From NCBI GenBank assembly GCA_029246685.1, contig JAQWMR010000019.1, forward strand, positions 62,001-126,000: a stretch of DNA of 64,000 nt. The letters run 5' to 3'. This stretch comes from Acidimicrobiales bacterium. GTDB lineage: Bacteria; Actinomycetota; Acidimicrobiia; Acidimicrobiales; Aldehydirespiratoraceae. The position numbers and the translations under genes were made by a program. The notes beneath the pieces were generated by a model, which saw only the letters and a list, made by a program, of their open reading frames with translations, did not search any database and was not told the DNA's origin. This document shows, one piece after another, positions 22,412 to 31,595 of this stretch (its first letter is position 1; every line of letters starts with the position of its first letter).

Positions 22412-25129
22412 CTATCCGGCGGCGCCGGGGCGGCCATGACAGGCCTTGTACTTCTTGCCGGAGCCGCAGGGACACGGTTCGTTGCGGCCGACCTTCTCGA
22501 GGTCGGACTTCACGATCGGCGTGTTGCTCGGTGCCTCGGTGGCCTGGGCCACTTGTGGGGCACCGGCATCGGGGATCTCCGTGGCCGGAGTGCCTGCCGC
22601 AGCGTACTGCTTCTGTTCGGTGACACCCGAGAGCTGCTGCTCGTCGTCGGCCGGAGCGTTCTGGACGGCGACCTGGACGTGCATGACGTACTTGACGAAG
22701 TCGAGCGCGATGCCCGTCATCATCTGACCGAACATGTCGAAGCCCTCGCGCTGCCACTCGGTGGCCGGGTCGCGCTGGCCCATCGCCCGAAGGTGGATGC
22801 CCTCGCGCAGGAGATCCATCTCCTTGAGATGCTCGCGCCAGCGCTGGTCGATGATGCGCAGCATCACCTGACGCTCGACTTGGCGCATGACCTCTTCGCC
22901 GAGCTCCTTCTCGCGTACCTCGTAGAGCGAGGCGCCCTCTTCCCAGAGGATGTGCTCGAGCTCGTCGATGGTGCGACAGTTGCCGAGCTCGATCATCTTG
23001 ACCTCGCCGGGCCAGAGCGTGTTGATCTCGGTCGCGAGCCCTTCGAGGTCCCACTCCTCGATGATCTCGCTGACACAGCAGGTGCTGACCGCGTCCTCGA
23101 TCGCGTCGGACAGGTACTCCAGCGCCTTGTCGCGGAGGTCGGCGCCGTCGAGGATCTGGGAGCGACGCTTGTAGATAACCTTGCGCTGCTCGTTCATCAC
23201 CTCGTCGTATTTGAGGACGTTCTTGCGGGTCTCGGCGTTGCGAGCCTCGACCGTGTTCTGGGCGCGCTCGATCGCCTTCGTGACCATCTTGGCTTCGATC
23301 GGCACGTCGTCGGGCAGGGCCCGATCCATGACCCAGTTCATCGCGCCGGTCGCGAACAGGCGCATGAGTTCGTCTTCGAGCGACAGGTAGAAGCGGCTCT
23401 CGCCCGGATCGCCCTGACGGCCGGAGCGGCCGCGGAGCTGGTTGTCGATCCGCCGGCTTTCGTGGCGTTCGGTGCCGAGCACGTAGAGGCCGCCGAGGTC
23501 GAGGACCTTCTGCTTCTCGTCCTCCGTGATCTTGGTGTGCGCAGCGAGACGTTCGTCGTAACGCTTCTGACCGTCGTCGCTGTCGAGTTCGAGGCCATCG
23601 GCACGGACGTCGCGCTCGGCGAGCCCTTCAGGGTTGCCGCCGAGCAGGATGTCGACGCCGCGGCCGGCCATGTTGGTCGCAACGGTGATCGACCCGAGCC
23701 GGCCGGCCTGGGCGACGACCTCGGCCTCTCGAGTGTGCTGCTTCGCGTTGAGCACCTCGTGGGGGATGCCCCGCTTCTCGAGCTCTCGCGAGAGCTTCTC
23801 GGACTTCTCCACCGACACCGTGCCGACCAGGACCGGTTGGCCGGTTTCGTGCTTCTCGAAGAGGTCGTCCACGCAGGCAGTGAACTTGGCGTCTTCGGTT
23901 TTGTAGATCAGGTCGCCCTCGTCGAGACGGGTCAGGGGGCGATTGGTGGGCACCGGGATGACGTGGAGCCCGTAGGTGCTGACGAATTCGGCAGCCTCCG
24001 TTTCGGCGGTTCCGGTCATGCCCGCCAGCCGCTCATAGAGGCGGTAGTAGTTCTGAAGGGTGATCGTCGCGAGCGTCTGGTTCTCTTCCTTGATCGACAC
24101 GCCCTCTTTCGCCTCCACCGCCTGGTGGAGGCCATCGGACCAGCGGCGGCCGTCGAGCACACGGCCGGTGAACTCGTCGACGATCTTCACCTGCCCCTTG
24201 TCGATGATGTAGTCCTTGTCCTTCTTGTACAGCTCCTTGGCCCGCAGGGAAGCCTGCAGCTGGTGCACGAGATTAGCGGACACCTGGTCGTAGAGATTGT
24301 CGACGCCGAGCGCCCGCTCGACGGCGTGAACGCCCTCCTCGAGCGGGGCGACGGTGCGCTTCTCCTCGTCCACCTCGTAGTGCACGTCGCGCTGCAGGCC
24401 ACGGGCGACCGACGCGAACTTGACGTAGAGCTTCGCCGCGTCGGCAACGCGTCCGGAGATGATCAGCGGCGTGCGAGCCTCGTCGATGAGGATCGAGTCG
24501 ATCTCGTCGACAATGCAGTAGTGATGACCCCGCTGCACCTGCTTCTCGCGTGACATCGCCATGTTGTCGCGCAGGTAGTCGAACCCGAACTCGTTGTTCG
24601 TGCCGTAGGTGATGTCTCGTCCGTACTGGTCCCGTTTGTGCTCTGCTTCGCGGTTTCCCGGAATGATCAGCCCGACATCGAGCCCCATCCATCGATGGAC
24701 CTGCCCCATCCATTCGGCGTCACGCGAGGCCAGATAGTCGTTGACCGTGACGACGTGGACACCCTTGCCGGTCACACCGTTCAAATAGATGGGCAAGGTG
24801 GAGGTGAGGGTCTTGCCCTCGCCGGTCTTCATCTCTGCGACCCAGCCGAGGTGCAGGGAGGCACCGCCGACCAACTGGACGTCGTACGGACGCTGGCCGA
24901 GGACCCGCCACGCGGCCTCGCGAACGACCGCGAAGGACTCGATCAACAGATCGTCGGGCTCCTCGCCCTGCTCCAACCGCGCCCGGAAGTCCGCCGTCTT
25001 GGCCTGCAGTTGCTCGTCGGAGAGCGCCTGCATCTCGGGCTCGAGCGCGTTGATGTCGGGAACGAGGGCCTCAACCGCCCTCAGTTTCCGACCCTCGCCG
25101 GTCCGAAGTACTCGATCAAAAATGCTCAT
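22412..25129 (-). CDS. secA: Preprotein translocase ATPase SecA
   Basis: 905-aa motor for Sec export. MKTGEGKTLTSTLP is Walker A, VDEIDSILIDEARTPLIISG the DEAD-like Walker B, GTVSVEKSE and AGRGVDILLGG belong to the second motor domain, and RGRSGRQGDPG is the arginine-finger motif. The C-terminus has the zinc-binding SEC-C motif CPCGSGKKYKACHG, after an Ala/Pro/Thr-rich linker. Full length matches SecA1. It is in the comF-hpf-secA-prfB arrangement common in actinobacteria. Confidence 0.98.
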   Translation of the reverse strand: MSIFDRVLRTGEGRKLRAVEALVPDINALEPEMQALSDEQLQAKTADFRARLEQGEEPDDLLIESFAVVREAAWRVLGQRPYDVQLVGGASLHLGWVAEMKTGEGKTLTSTLPIYLNGVTGKGVHVVTVNDYLASRDAEWMGQVHRWMGLDVGLIIPGNREAEHKRDQYGRDITYGTNNEFGFDYLRDNMAMSREKQVQRGHHYCIVDEIDSILIDEARTPLIISGRVADAAKLYVKFASVARGLQRDVHYEVDEEKRTVAPLEEGVHAVERALGVDNLYDQVSANLVHQLQASLRAKELYKKDKDYIIDKGQVKIVDEFTGRVLDGRRWSDGLHQAVEAKEGVSIKEENQTLATITLQNYYRLYERLAGMTGTAETEAAEFVSTYGLHVIPVPTNRPLTRLDEGDLIYKTEDAKFTACVDDLFEKHETGQPVLVGTVSVEKSEKLSRELEKRGIPHEVLNAKQHTREAEVVAQAGRLGSITVATNMAGRGVDILLGGNPEGLAERDVRADGLELDSDDGQKRYDERLAAHTKITEDEKQKVLDLGGLYVLGTERHESRRIDNQLRGRSGRQGDPGESRFYLSLEDELMRLFATGAMNWVMDRALPDDVPIEAKMVTKAIERAQNTVEARNAETRKNVLKYDEVMNEQRKVIYKRRSQILDGADLRDKALEYLSDAIEDAVSTCCVSEIIEEWDLEGLATEINTLWPGEVKMIELGNCRTIDELEHILWEEGASLYEVREKELGEEVMRQVERQVMLRIIDQRWREHLKEMDLLREGIHLRAMGQRDPATEWQREGFDMFGQMMTGIALDFVKYVMHVQVAVQNAPADDEQQLSGVTEQKQYAAAGTPATEIPDAGAPQVAQATEAPSNTPIVKSDLEKVGRNEPCPCGSGKKYKACHGRPGAAG

Positions 25130-25177
25130 GACGGCAGCGACTCTACCGACCGGCCGACACTGTTAGAGGCAGGGCCA

Positions 25178-25831
25178 TCAGGGGTCGATCAGACGGTCAC
25201 GCATCGCGAACAGCACGGCCTCGGTGCGTGACGCCAGCTCCAGCTTTTCGAGAATGTTGCGGACGTGATTGCGGACCGCGTGTTCGTCGAGCCCGACAGC
25301 GGAAGCGATTCCCGGATCGTTGAGCCCGTCCGCCATCGCGCCCAGAACAGCAATCTCTCGTGCCGTCAGCCCCGTCGGGTCAGCGGTGGACCCACCGGCC
25401 TCGGACTCCCGCAGCGCCATCGCGGCGAACTCATCCAGGACTCGGCCCGCCAGGTCAGGTGACACGAAGCTGTGGCCGATGGCGACTCGGCGCACCGAGT
25501 CCGCGATGTCGGCGATGGACGTCTCCTTGAGCACGTATCCGGCGGCTCCCGCCTTCACGGCGTCGAGCAGGTCATCGGCGTCGTCGGAGACGGTCAGCAT
25601 GATAATCCGAGTCGTCGGAGTGGCCTCGATGATGCGTCGGCACGCCTCGATGCCGTCCATTCCCGGCACCCGAACATCCATGAGGATCACGTCCGGGGCG
25701 AGGGCAATGGCAGCTTCGACGGCCTCCTGACCGTCGGCGGCTTCGGCGACCACCTCGAGGTCGTCAGCGTCGTCGAGCTCCACCACGACACCGCGGCGAT
25801 AGAGCGCGTGGTCATCGAGCAACGCCGACAT
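25178..25831 (-). CDS. NarL/FixJ-family response regulator
   Basis: 217-aa two-domain regulator. The receiver has acidic D6-D7, phospho-acceptor D52 in DVILMDVRVPGMDG, switch Thr in MLTVSDD and Lys in YVLKET. A GerE/LuxR helix-turn-helix follows (LTAREIAVLGAMADGL ... VRNHVRNILEKL). The first beta strand is shortened: the protein begins MSALLDDHAL where relatives have four or so more hydrophobic residues. TTG at 25840 would add three residues. No sensor kinase is nearby, so the signal is unknown. It interrupts the usual hpf-secA adjacency. Confidence 0.87.
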   Translation of the reverse strand: MSALLDDHALYRRGVVVELDDADDLEVVAEAADGQEAVEAAIALAPDVILMDVRVPGMDGIEACRRIIEATPTTRIIMLTVSDDADDLLDAVKAGAAGYVLKETSIADIADSVRRVAIGHSFVSPDLAGRVLDEFAAMALRESEAGGSTADPTGLTAREIAVLGAMADGLNDPGIASAVGLDEHAVRNHVRNILEKLELASRTEAVLFAMRDRLIDP

Positions 25832-25876
25832 CCCTTCCAATCGGTTGCGACGGGCCGCGCCTGAGGCCCCGCTGAT

Positions 25877-26455
25877 TCAGCCGGCTTCGTCGATGAGCCC
25901 GACATTGCCGTCGTCGCGCTTGTAGACGACCGCGCTGCGGCTCGTGTCTCGGTTGATGAAGAAGAAGAACCCGTGCCCAAGCTCTTCCATCTTCTCGACC
26001 GCCTCGATCGGCGTCAGCGGCGCAAGATGGAAGCGCTTCGTTCGAACGATCTCCGGCAGCGCCTCGTCATCGAGATCGACGATGTCCGCTTCCGGCTCGG
26101 CTGCGACGACCGTCTGCGCTGTCTCCGTCCTGATCGACGCGCCGGTGCCCTGGTGCCGGCGCTGGATCTTCGTGCGCAGCTTGCGGATCTGCCGCTCGAG
26201 CTTCGCCTCGGCGAGATCGATCGCCGTGAACGGATCAGGCGCGTGGACCTTGCAGCGCAAGTGATGCCCGTGGCCCTTCAAATGGACCTCGCAGAACTCT
26301 TTGTCGGCGATTCGAGGATTCCGGGCCTCGTCGAAATGAACGCCCGCGTAATCGAGCCCATCGAGATATCGGTCGAGTTGACCGATTTTCTCGTGGATCA
26401 CCTCCTCCAGTCTCGGCGTGATGGTCACATGCCGTGCACTGATGGAGACGTCCAT
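25877..26455 (-). CDS. hpf: Long-form ribosome hibernation promoting factor
   Basis: 192-aa HPF. The N-terminal S30AE domain (MDVSISARHVTITPRLEEVI ... ) is joined by a linker to the C-terminal dimerisation domain (RTKRFHLAPLTPIEAVEKM, then FINRDTSRSAVVYKRDDGNVGLI). Long HPF pairs 70S ribosomes into inactive 100S dimers in stationary phase. GGAGG lies seven bases before the ATG. comF starts upstream at 14 nt spacing; secA is one gene downstream. Confidence 0.96.
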   Translation of the reverse strand: MDVSISARHVTITPRLEEVIHEKIGQLDRYLDGLDYAGVHFDEARNPRIADKEFCEVHLKGHGHHLRCKVHAPDPFTAIDLAEAKLERQIRKLRTKIQRRHQGTGASIRTETAQTVVAAEPEADIVDLDDEALPEIVRTKRFHLAPLTPIEAVEKMEELGHGFFFFINRDTSRSAVVYKRDDGNVGLIDEAG

Positions 26456-26469
26456 TCCTAACCTCCGGT

Positions 26470-27051
26470 TTATTCGCTTATAGGCAGATGGTAGACCTCG
26501 AGCCGAGAGTCCGCTTGCCGACCTGGAATCGCCGCCCGGGTGGCGACGAGCCCGTGGACCGAGCCGGCAGCACGAGCCCGCAGCACTTCAGCAGCGGAAC
26601 GCATCGTCGACCCTGTCGTGTAGACATCGTCGACGAGCAGGACCGTGGGCTTGAATCGCAGCCGCCGGCCGACGGGTGCGAAGTCGGGCCCCGCGAGGCG
26701 GCCCTCGAGCTCGCGGGCGGTCTGCGCGACGTCGTCGGTGCGCCGCAGCAGCTTCTTGACCGGGAGGCGGAGACGCCGCGCAACGGCGTGGGCGAGAAGC
26801 TCACCCTGATCGAAGCCTCGCTGACGGCGCCGGGCGGACGACGCCGGCACCCAGGTGACAAGGTCCGCCTCCGGCGCCTTGGCCGCCATCGCCTCTGCCA
26901 ACTCGGTGACGACGCTTGTGGCCCGTCCGTACTTCAGCTCGCGGACGAGGCCCGCCGGCTCGCCTGCGTGAGGCCACACGGCCACCAGCCGGTCGATGGC
27001 CGCATCCGGCGGTGCCTCAAGCTTCTCGATCTCGTCTCGTCCCCAGCGCAT
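26470..27051 (-). CDS. comF: ComF-family phosphoribosyltransferase-like protein, N-terminally short
   Basis: 193-aa ComF/GntX-type protein with the PRPP-binding motif VLLVDDVYTTGSTM and the RRQRGFDQGELLAHAVAR segment. ComF proteins normally begin with a Cys4 zinc finger. Here the chain begins MRWGRDEIEKLEAPP and leads directly to VRELKYGRATSV, so the zinc module is missing. The frame stays open upstream but with non-protein-like composition. It sits upstream of hpf, as usual for the locus. Its role in DNA uptake or otherwise is uncertain in this group. Confidence 0.85.
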   Translation of the reverse strand: MRWGRDEIEKLEAPPDAAIDRLVAVWPHAGEPAGLVRELKYGRATSVVTELAEAMAAKAPEADLVTWVPASSARRRQRGFDQGELLAHAVARRLRLPVKKLLRRTDDVAQTARELEGRLAGPDFAPVGRRLRFKPTVLLVDDVYTTGSTMRSAAEVLRARAAGSVHGLVATRAAIPGRQADSRLEVYHLPISE

Positions 27052-27136
27052 ACCCAGAAGGTACGACGCCGGTGTGACACGGAAAGTCGCGTGGCTGACA
27101 CAACGCCGAAGAAGACGTGAAATCTCCAAACCGTGT

Positions 27137-28156
27137 TCAGCCGTCCAGCAGCGTGCCCAGGTGTTTCGCGTCGACGAGTCCGGCCTCGTGCATCCACATG
27201 AACGTGTCGCCGAAGGTCTCGGTGACCGGCCGGAACTCGACGCCGGTGGTCGCGGTCGTCGCCGAGTCGTCCCCTGGCTTCGAGTGGAAGAGGTACTCAT
27301 AGCCGTCGCTCGTGACGACGAGGTCCTTGCCGAACCTCTTGGCGACGTCGCCCAACTTGCCCCAGACCCAGAACAGAGGCTGCGGCAGGGGGAAGCTCTT
27401 CGCCTTGCCGAGTATGTCTTCGAGAACCTGCGCGTGGTCGTCGGCGGTCAGGTAGGTACCCATCGCCAGGAAGCGGCGGGGACCGCCGCCCGGCGCCATC
27501 GAGACCGCCATGATCTCGGCGAGGTCGCGAACGTCGACATAGCTCCCGCTCAGGCGCTTCGCCTTCGGCAGTCCCTTCTCGAGCCAGACGTTGAATGATG
27601 CGAGGTTGATCGACTCGTTCCAGTCGTCGGGACCCATGATCCCGGACGGGTAGAGGATGATGATCGGCTGACCGTCGTCCTGATAGCTGCGAGCGAGGAG
27701 GTCACACGCCGCCTTCGTTCGCCCGTAGGCCGCGGTCTGGCCGTTCACGGGGTGGTCCGCGGTCACCGGGTCGGTTTCGAACGGGAACAGTGCAGCAACC
27801 GACGACACGTGGATGATCGGATCGCAGCCCTGCTCGACCGCGGCACCGAGGACGTTGGTCGCGCCAGCAAGGTTCGTCGCTTCCATCAAGCTCTCGGACG
27901 CCGGATCGGTCGCGACGACCGCCGCCGCGTGGATGACGGCGCCGCAACCGTCGACTGCTGCACGCACCGACGCCTCGTCAGTGATGTCGCCCTCGGCGAT
28001 CTCCACGAGGGATGGATCGCGCCCCATCTTCTCCAGCAACGGTCCGACTTTCGCGGGAGTCCGGGCGAGGACCCGTACGTCATGGTCGTCGGCGAGAAGG
28101 CGGCCAACCGCATGACTCCCGACGAACCCTGTCGCTCCGGTGACGAGGATCTTCAC
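27137..28156 (-). CDS. NAD-dependent epimerase/3-beta-HSD-like protein
   Basis: 339-aa extended SDR. GATGFVGSH is the dinucleotide loop, IHVSSVAAL has the catalytic Ser, and YGRTKAACD the Tyr-Lys pair. The sequence resembles dihydroflavonol reductase/3-beta-hydroxysteroid dehydrogenase relatives that accompany acyl-CoA catabolic genes. GTG at 28156 overlaps the upstream SDR stop as GTGA. Substrate unknown. Confidence 0.85.
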   Translation of the reverse strand: MKILVTGATGFVGSHAVGRLLADDHDVRVLARTPAKVGPLLEKMGRDPSLVEIAEGDITDEASVRAAVDGCGAVIHAAAVVATDPASESLMEATNLAGATNVLGAAVEQGCDPIIHVSSVAALFPFETDPVTADHPVNGQTAAYGRTKAACDLLARSYQDDGQPIIILYPSGIMGPDDWNESINLASFNVWLEKGLPKAKRLSGSYVDVRDLAEIMAVSMAPGGGPRRFLAMGTYLTADDHAQVLEDILGKAKSFPLPQPLFWVWGKLGDVAKRFGKDLVVTSDGYEYLFHSKPGDDSATTATTGVEFRPVTETFGDTFMWMHEAGLVDAKHLGTLLDG

Positions 28157-29043
28157 TGGTCGCCGCCCCGGAACATCAGTTCCACGAGATGGCTGCGTGA
28201 GGCGGGCGTGCCGTGGGACTCGATGTCGGCGTGTCTGGCGCGGATCATGTCGTCCGCGAAGTCGTCGGTGAACAGCCAGAACCTGTTGTCACGGATCGCT
28301 TGCACGACCTGCGCCGCGACGACGTCCGGCTTCATCTGCGCGGCGTAGGCATCGGCGATTGCGGAACCCGAGTCGGCCAGCGCCGTGCCCTCGACGTCGC
28401 CCTCGTCCAGATCCGGGCCGCCCTCGCGGTAACGCTCGGGGCGGTTGCGTTCGCTGTTGACGATGTTCGTGGCGACGAAGCCGGGGCACAGGCACGTCAC
28501 CCCCACACCGGTGTCGCCCGCGACCATCTCCTGCTGAAGCGTCTCGGTGAAGCCGGACACCGCATGTTTCGAGGTGTTGTACGCACCCATGCCGGTGCTC
28601 GTCAGGTGACCGGCGATCGACGCCGTATTCACGATGTGGCCGCTCCCCCGCTCGAGCATCGCTGGCAGGAACGCCTTCACGCCGTAGATCACTCCCCACA
28701 GGTTCACACCGAGCGTCCACTCCCACGCGGGGAGCTCGACTGAGGAGATCGACCCGCCACCCGCCACGCCGGCGTTGTTCATGACGATGTCGGCGGCACC
28801 GAAGGCTTCGTCACAGCGAGCGCGCAATGCGTCCACCGATTCCCAGTCGGACACGTCGGCGACGATGCCGATCGCGTCGCCGCCGGCAGCCGTGATCTCC
28901 TCGACAACGGCGTCGAGCGGCGGCTGTTCGATGTCGGCGACGACGACCAGCACGCCCTCGGCCGCGAGTGCGACGGCGGTTGCCCGTCCGATCCCGCTTG
29001 CGCCGCCGGTAACGACGGCGACCTTCCCGGTGAAGTCCTGCAC
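28153..29043 (-). CDS. Short-chain dehydrogenase/reductase
   Basis: 296-aa classical SDR. GGASGIGRAT (cofactor), ADIEQ (Asp after the second strand, NAD preference), NNAGVAGG, and YNTSKHAV with an upstream Ser in NTASIAG are all present. The long C-terminal extension (about 210-296) is typical of SDRs with bulky hydrophobic substrates. GTG start with AAGGGGG upstream. It is cotranscribed with the following epimerase and divergent from the acyl-CoA synthetase gene, from which it is separated by 51 bp. Confidence 0.88.
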   Translation of the reverse strand: MQDFTGKVAVVTGGASGIGRATAVALAAEGVLVVVADIEQPPLDAVVEEITAAGGDAIGIVADVSDWESVDALRARCDEAFGAADIVMNNAGVAGGGSISSVELPAWEWTLGVNLWGVIYGVKAFLPAMLERGSGHIVNTASIAGHLTSTGMGAYNTSKHAVSGFTETLQQEMVAGDTGVGVTCLCPGFVATNIVNSERNRPERYREGGPDLDEGDVEGTALADSGSAIADAYAAQMKPDVVAAQVVQAIRDNRFWLFTDDFADDMIRARHADIESHGTPASRSHLVELMFRGGDQ

Positions 29044-29082
29044 GATGGCCCCCTTGTTTCGATGCCCTGGAGATGATGACTC

Positions 29083-29088
29083 TAGATT
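29083..29088 (+). promoter_or_regulatory. -10 box of a probable leaderless transcript (acyl-CoA synthetase)
   Basis: TAGATT lies six bases before the ATG at 29095, placing the transcription start at or next to the start codon. No Shine-Dalgarno is present. A clear -35 hexamer was not found. Confidence 0.45.
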
Positions 29089-29094
29089 GCGACG

Positions 29095-30795
29095 ATGCCC
29101 ACATTCGAAGACGCCTGCGCTTCACTCACCGCTCCTGGCCAGCCGCTGGAGTTGGCCGACACGGAGATCCGAGGGCGCACCTACCCGGTCTTCGTGAACG
29201 CGCAGCCGGATCTCGCCACCGCTTTCGCTGCAGTTGCCGAGGTGAGGGGCGACCAGGAGTACCTCGTCTACGAGGACGAGCATTGGACCTACGGCGAGGT
29301 GGTCGCCCATGGACATGCGCTCGCTGCGGCCCTGGTCGAGGAGTACGGCATCGCAAAGGGCGATCGAGTCGCCATCGCAATGCGCAACTATCCGGAGTGG
29401 ATCACCGCAGTGGTGGGCATCGCCGCGGCCGGCGCTGTGTCGGTTCCGCTCAACGCCTGGTGGGAGGCCGACGAGCTGGCGTATGGCCTGTCGGACTCGG
29501 GCTCGAAGGTCGTGATCGTCGACGAGGAGCGCCTCGCGCGCATCGCCGAACCTGTTGGGCGAGGCGAGGTCCACGCAATCGTCGTGCGCAGCGATGCGCG
29601 AGGCGGCGACGCGGCCCGCTACGACCAAGTGGTGAAACCGCGCCGGGCGGCGCCGGACGTCGACATCGATCCCGATGACGACGCGACGATCATGTACACC
29701 TCCGGCACGACGGGCGCCGCGAAGGGAGCGGTCCACACCCATCGGAACCACTGCCAGGCGATCATGGCGTTCGCGTGCCGCGCCTTGGTGGGCAACGCCC
29801 TCGAGAAGGACCGCGCCGCTGCGGAGGGAACGACCCCCGAACCCGGGCCGGGCCGGGCGTGCTTCGTCCTCGCCGTGCCGCTCTTTCACATCACCGGGTT
29901 CGTGCCCGTCATGCTCGGCACGTTCTTCCACGGGAACAAGCTCGTGATGATGTACAAGTGGGATGCCCGCAAGGCGCTCGAGCACGTGGAGGCCGAAGGC
30001 GTCACCAACTTCGTCGGTGTCCCGACGATGGTGCAGGACCTTCTCGAAGTGCCGGACTTCGACTCCTTCGACACATCGTCGCTGCGACAGGTCGGCGGTG
30101 GTGGTGGCCCGGCTGCCCCCGAGATGGTCCGCCGGGTGGAGTCCACATTCTCGCGGGGCCGGCCAGGTCTCGGTTACGGCATGACCGAGACGACGGCGTA
30201 CGGCCCCCAGAACTCGTCCGACGACTACGTCGCCCGACCCACGTCCACCGGCCGGTCGGTACCGGTCATGCAGCTCAAGGTGGTCGATGACGGGGGCAAC
30301 GAGTTGCCGCTCGGCGAGCAGGGCGAGATCTGCTTCTACGGGCCAACAGTGATCCGCGAGTACTGGAACAAGCCGGACGCGACCGCAGACGCGTTCTACG
30401 ACGGCTGGTTGCGTTCGGGCGACCTCGGCCGGATCGACGACGAGGGGTTCGTCTACGTCGAGGACCGCGCCAAGGACATGGTGATCCGAGCCGGCGAGAA
30501 CATCGGCTGCATCGAAGTCGAGTCTGCGATCGCCGAACATCCCGCCGTCTACGAGAACACCGTCTTCGGCCTCCCCCACGAGCGCCTCGGCGAGGAGCTC
30601 GCCTGTGCGATCTACCTCAAAGACGGAGCGTCGCTGGACGGCGACGAGCTCCGCAGCTTCCTGACGTCACGGCTCGCGTCGTTCAAGATCCCGACGGTCG
30701 TGGACATCCGCGACGACATGCTCCCGCGATCGCCGCAGGGAAAGATCCTGAAGCGGGTCGTTCGCGACGAACTCGCCGCGCTGCGAGCCGGCTAG
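29095..30795 (+). CDS. AMP-dependent acyl-CoA synthetase
   Basis: 566-aa adenylate-forming ligase. IMYTSGTTGAAKGAVHTH is the phosphate loop, GYGMTETTAYG the A5 motif, GWLRSGDLGRIDDEGFVYVEDRAKDMVIRAGENI, present in pieces, holds the hinge Asp/Arg, and SPQGKILKR carries the A10 catalytic Lys. It should activate a fatty or aromatic acid to its CoA thioester. Convergent with the crotonase gene, sharing a CTAG at the stop codons. With the crotonases, SDRs and acyl-CoA dehydrogenase it suggests a beta-oxidation-like route. Confidence 0.93.
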   Translation: MPTFEDACASLTAPGQPLELADTEIRGRTYPVFVNAQPDLATAFAAVAEVRGDQEYLVYEDEHWTYGEVVAHGHALAAALVEEYGIAKGDRVAIAMRNYPEWITAVVGIAAAGAVSVPLNAWWEADELAYGLSDSGSKVVIVDEERLARIAEPVGRGEVHAIVVRSDARGGDAARYDQVVKPRRAAPDVDIDPDDDATIMYTSGTTGAAKGAVHTHRNHCQAIMAFACRALVGNALEKDRAAAEGTTPEPGPGRACFVLAVPLFHITGFVPVMLGTFFHGNKLVMMYKWDARKALEHVEAEGVTNFVGVPTMVQDLLEVPDFDSFDTSSLRQVGGGGGPAAPEMVRRVESTFSRGRPGLGYGMTETTAYGPQNSSDDYVARPTSTGRSVPVMQLKVVDDGGNELPLGEQGEICFYGPTVIREYWNKPDATADAFYDGWLRSGDLGRIDDEGFVYVEDRAKDMVIRAGENIGCIEVESAIAEHPAVYENTVFGLPHERLGEELACAIYLKDGASLDGDELRSFLTSRLASFKIPTVVDIRDDMLPRSPQGKILKRVVRDELAALRAG

Positions 30796-31589
30796 CGGCC
30801 GGTGAACTTCGGCGGGCGCTTCTCCACGAACGAGCGCAAGCCCTCCTGGAAGTCCTCGGAGGAACTGAGCTCGGCCTGGGTGTCACTGAACCGAGCCCGC
30901 GCGGCTTCCTGGCCCTCGAGCACGTAGCGCAGCGACGACGCCTTCGTTGCCTGCACCGCCTTCGGCGCGCCTTCGCAGACGAGCCGGGCGAGGGCCAATG
31001 CTCGTTCGGACTCTTCACCGGCCGGCACGACCTCTTGGACGAGTCCGATGCGGTAGGCCTCGTTGGAGGAGAATTCGTCGCTCGTCAGCAGGTGGTACAT
31101 CGCATTGCCCCATCCGCCCCGGTCCACGAAACGGATCGTTGCGCCGCCTGTCGCGTGAATGCCGCGGAGTGGTTCGTGCTGGCGGAATCGACAGTCGTCA
31201 GCGGCGACGACGATGTCGCCGCCCAGCATCAGCTCGATCCCGACGGTGTAGGTGATGCCCTTCACGGCGTAGACGACCGGCTTGCGGCAGCCCCGCCCGA
31301 GCGCCGTCGGATCCACGAGCCCCTTGCGGTCCATCGAGCGCTCGCCCTGCTGCATCCGCTCCTGGAAGCGGGGAAGGTCCAGGCCAGCGGTGAAGTGGGG
31401 GCCGGCGGCCGTGACGAGGCCGCACCAGAGGTCCTCGACTTCATCCAGGCGGGTGAACGCGTCGACGAGCGCGTCCATCATCTCGGGCGTGAAGCCGTTG
31501 AGCTTCGCCGGCCGATCGATCTCCATCGTCAGGATGTGGTCGTCGACCACCGCGACGTTGACCGTGCCGAGGTTCACTTCGTCGGACAT
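30792..31589 (-). CDS. Enoyl-CoA hydratase/isomerase (crotonase) family protein
   Basis: 265-aa crotonase. The oxyanion-hole segments are HFTAGLDL and IELMLGGDIVVAADDCRFRQ, and HEPLRGIHATGGATIRFV covers the first catalytic Glu region. The C-terminal FVEKRPPKFTGR is typical. It may hydrate or isomerise an unsaturated acyl-CoA. It is the third gene of an LLM-crotonase-crotonase run (6-nt gap to the previous one). Confidence 0.88.
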   Translation of the reverse strand: MSDEVNLGTVNVAVVDDHILTMEIDRPAKLNGFTPEMMDALVDAFTRLDEVEDLWCGLVTAAGPHFTAGLDLPRFQERMQQGERSMDRKGLVDPTALGRGCRKPVVYAVKGITYTVGIELMLGGDIVVAADDCRFRQHEPLRGIHATGGATIRFVDRGGWGNAMYHLLTSDEFSSNEAYRIGLVQEVVPAGEESERALALARLVCEGAPKAVQATKASSLRYVLEGQEAARARFSDTQAELSSSEDFQEGLRSFVEKRPPKFTGR

Positions 31590-31595
31590 GGTCCG

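Noticed and set aside
22367..24553. 728-codon open frame on the plus strand
   Set aside because: It lies antisense to secA, its composition is Val/Leu/Asp/Arg-biased as expected from GC-rich reverse complements, and it matches no known family.
29122..30579. 485-codon minus-strand open frame
   Set aside because: It is antisense to the acyl-CoA synthetase, which has all its motifs on the plus strand.
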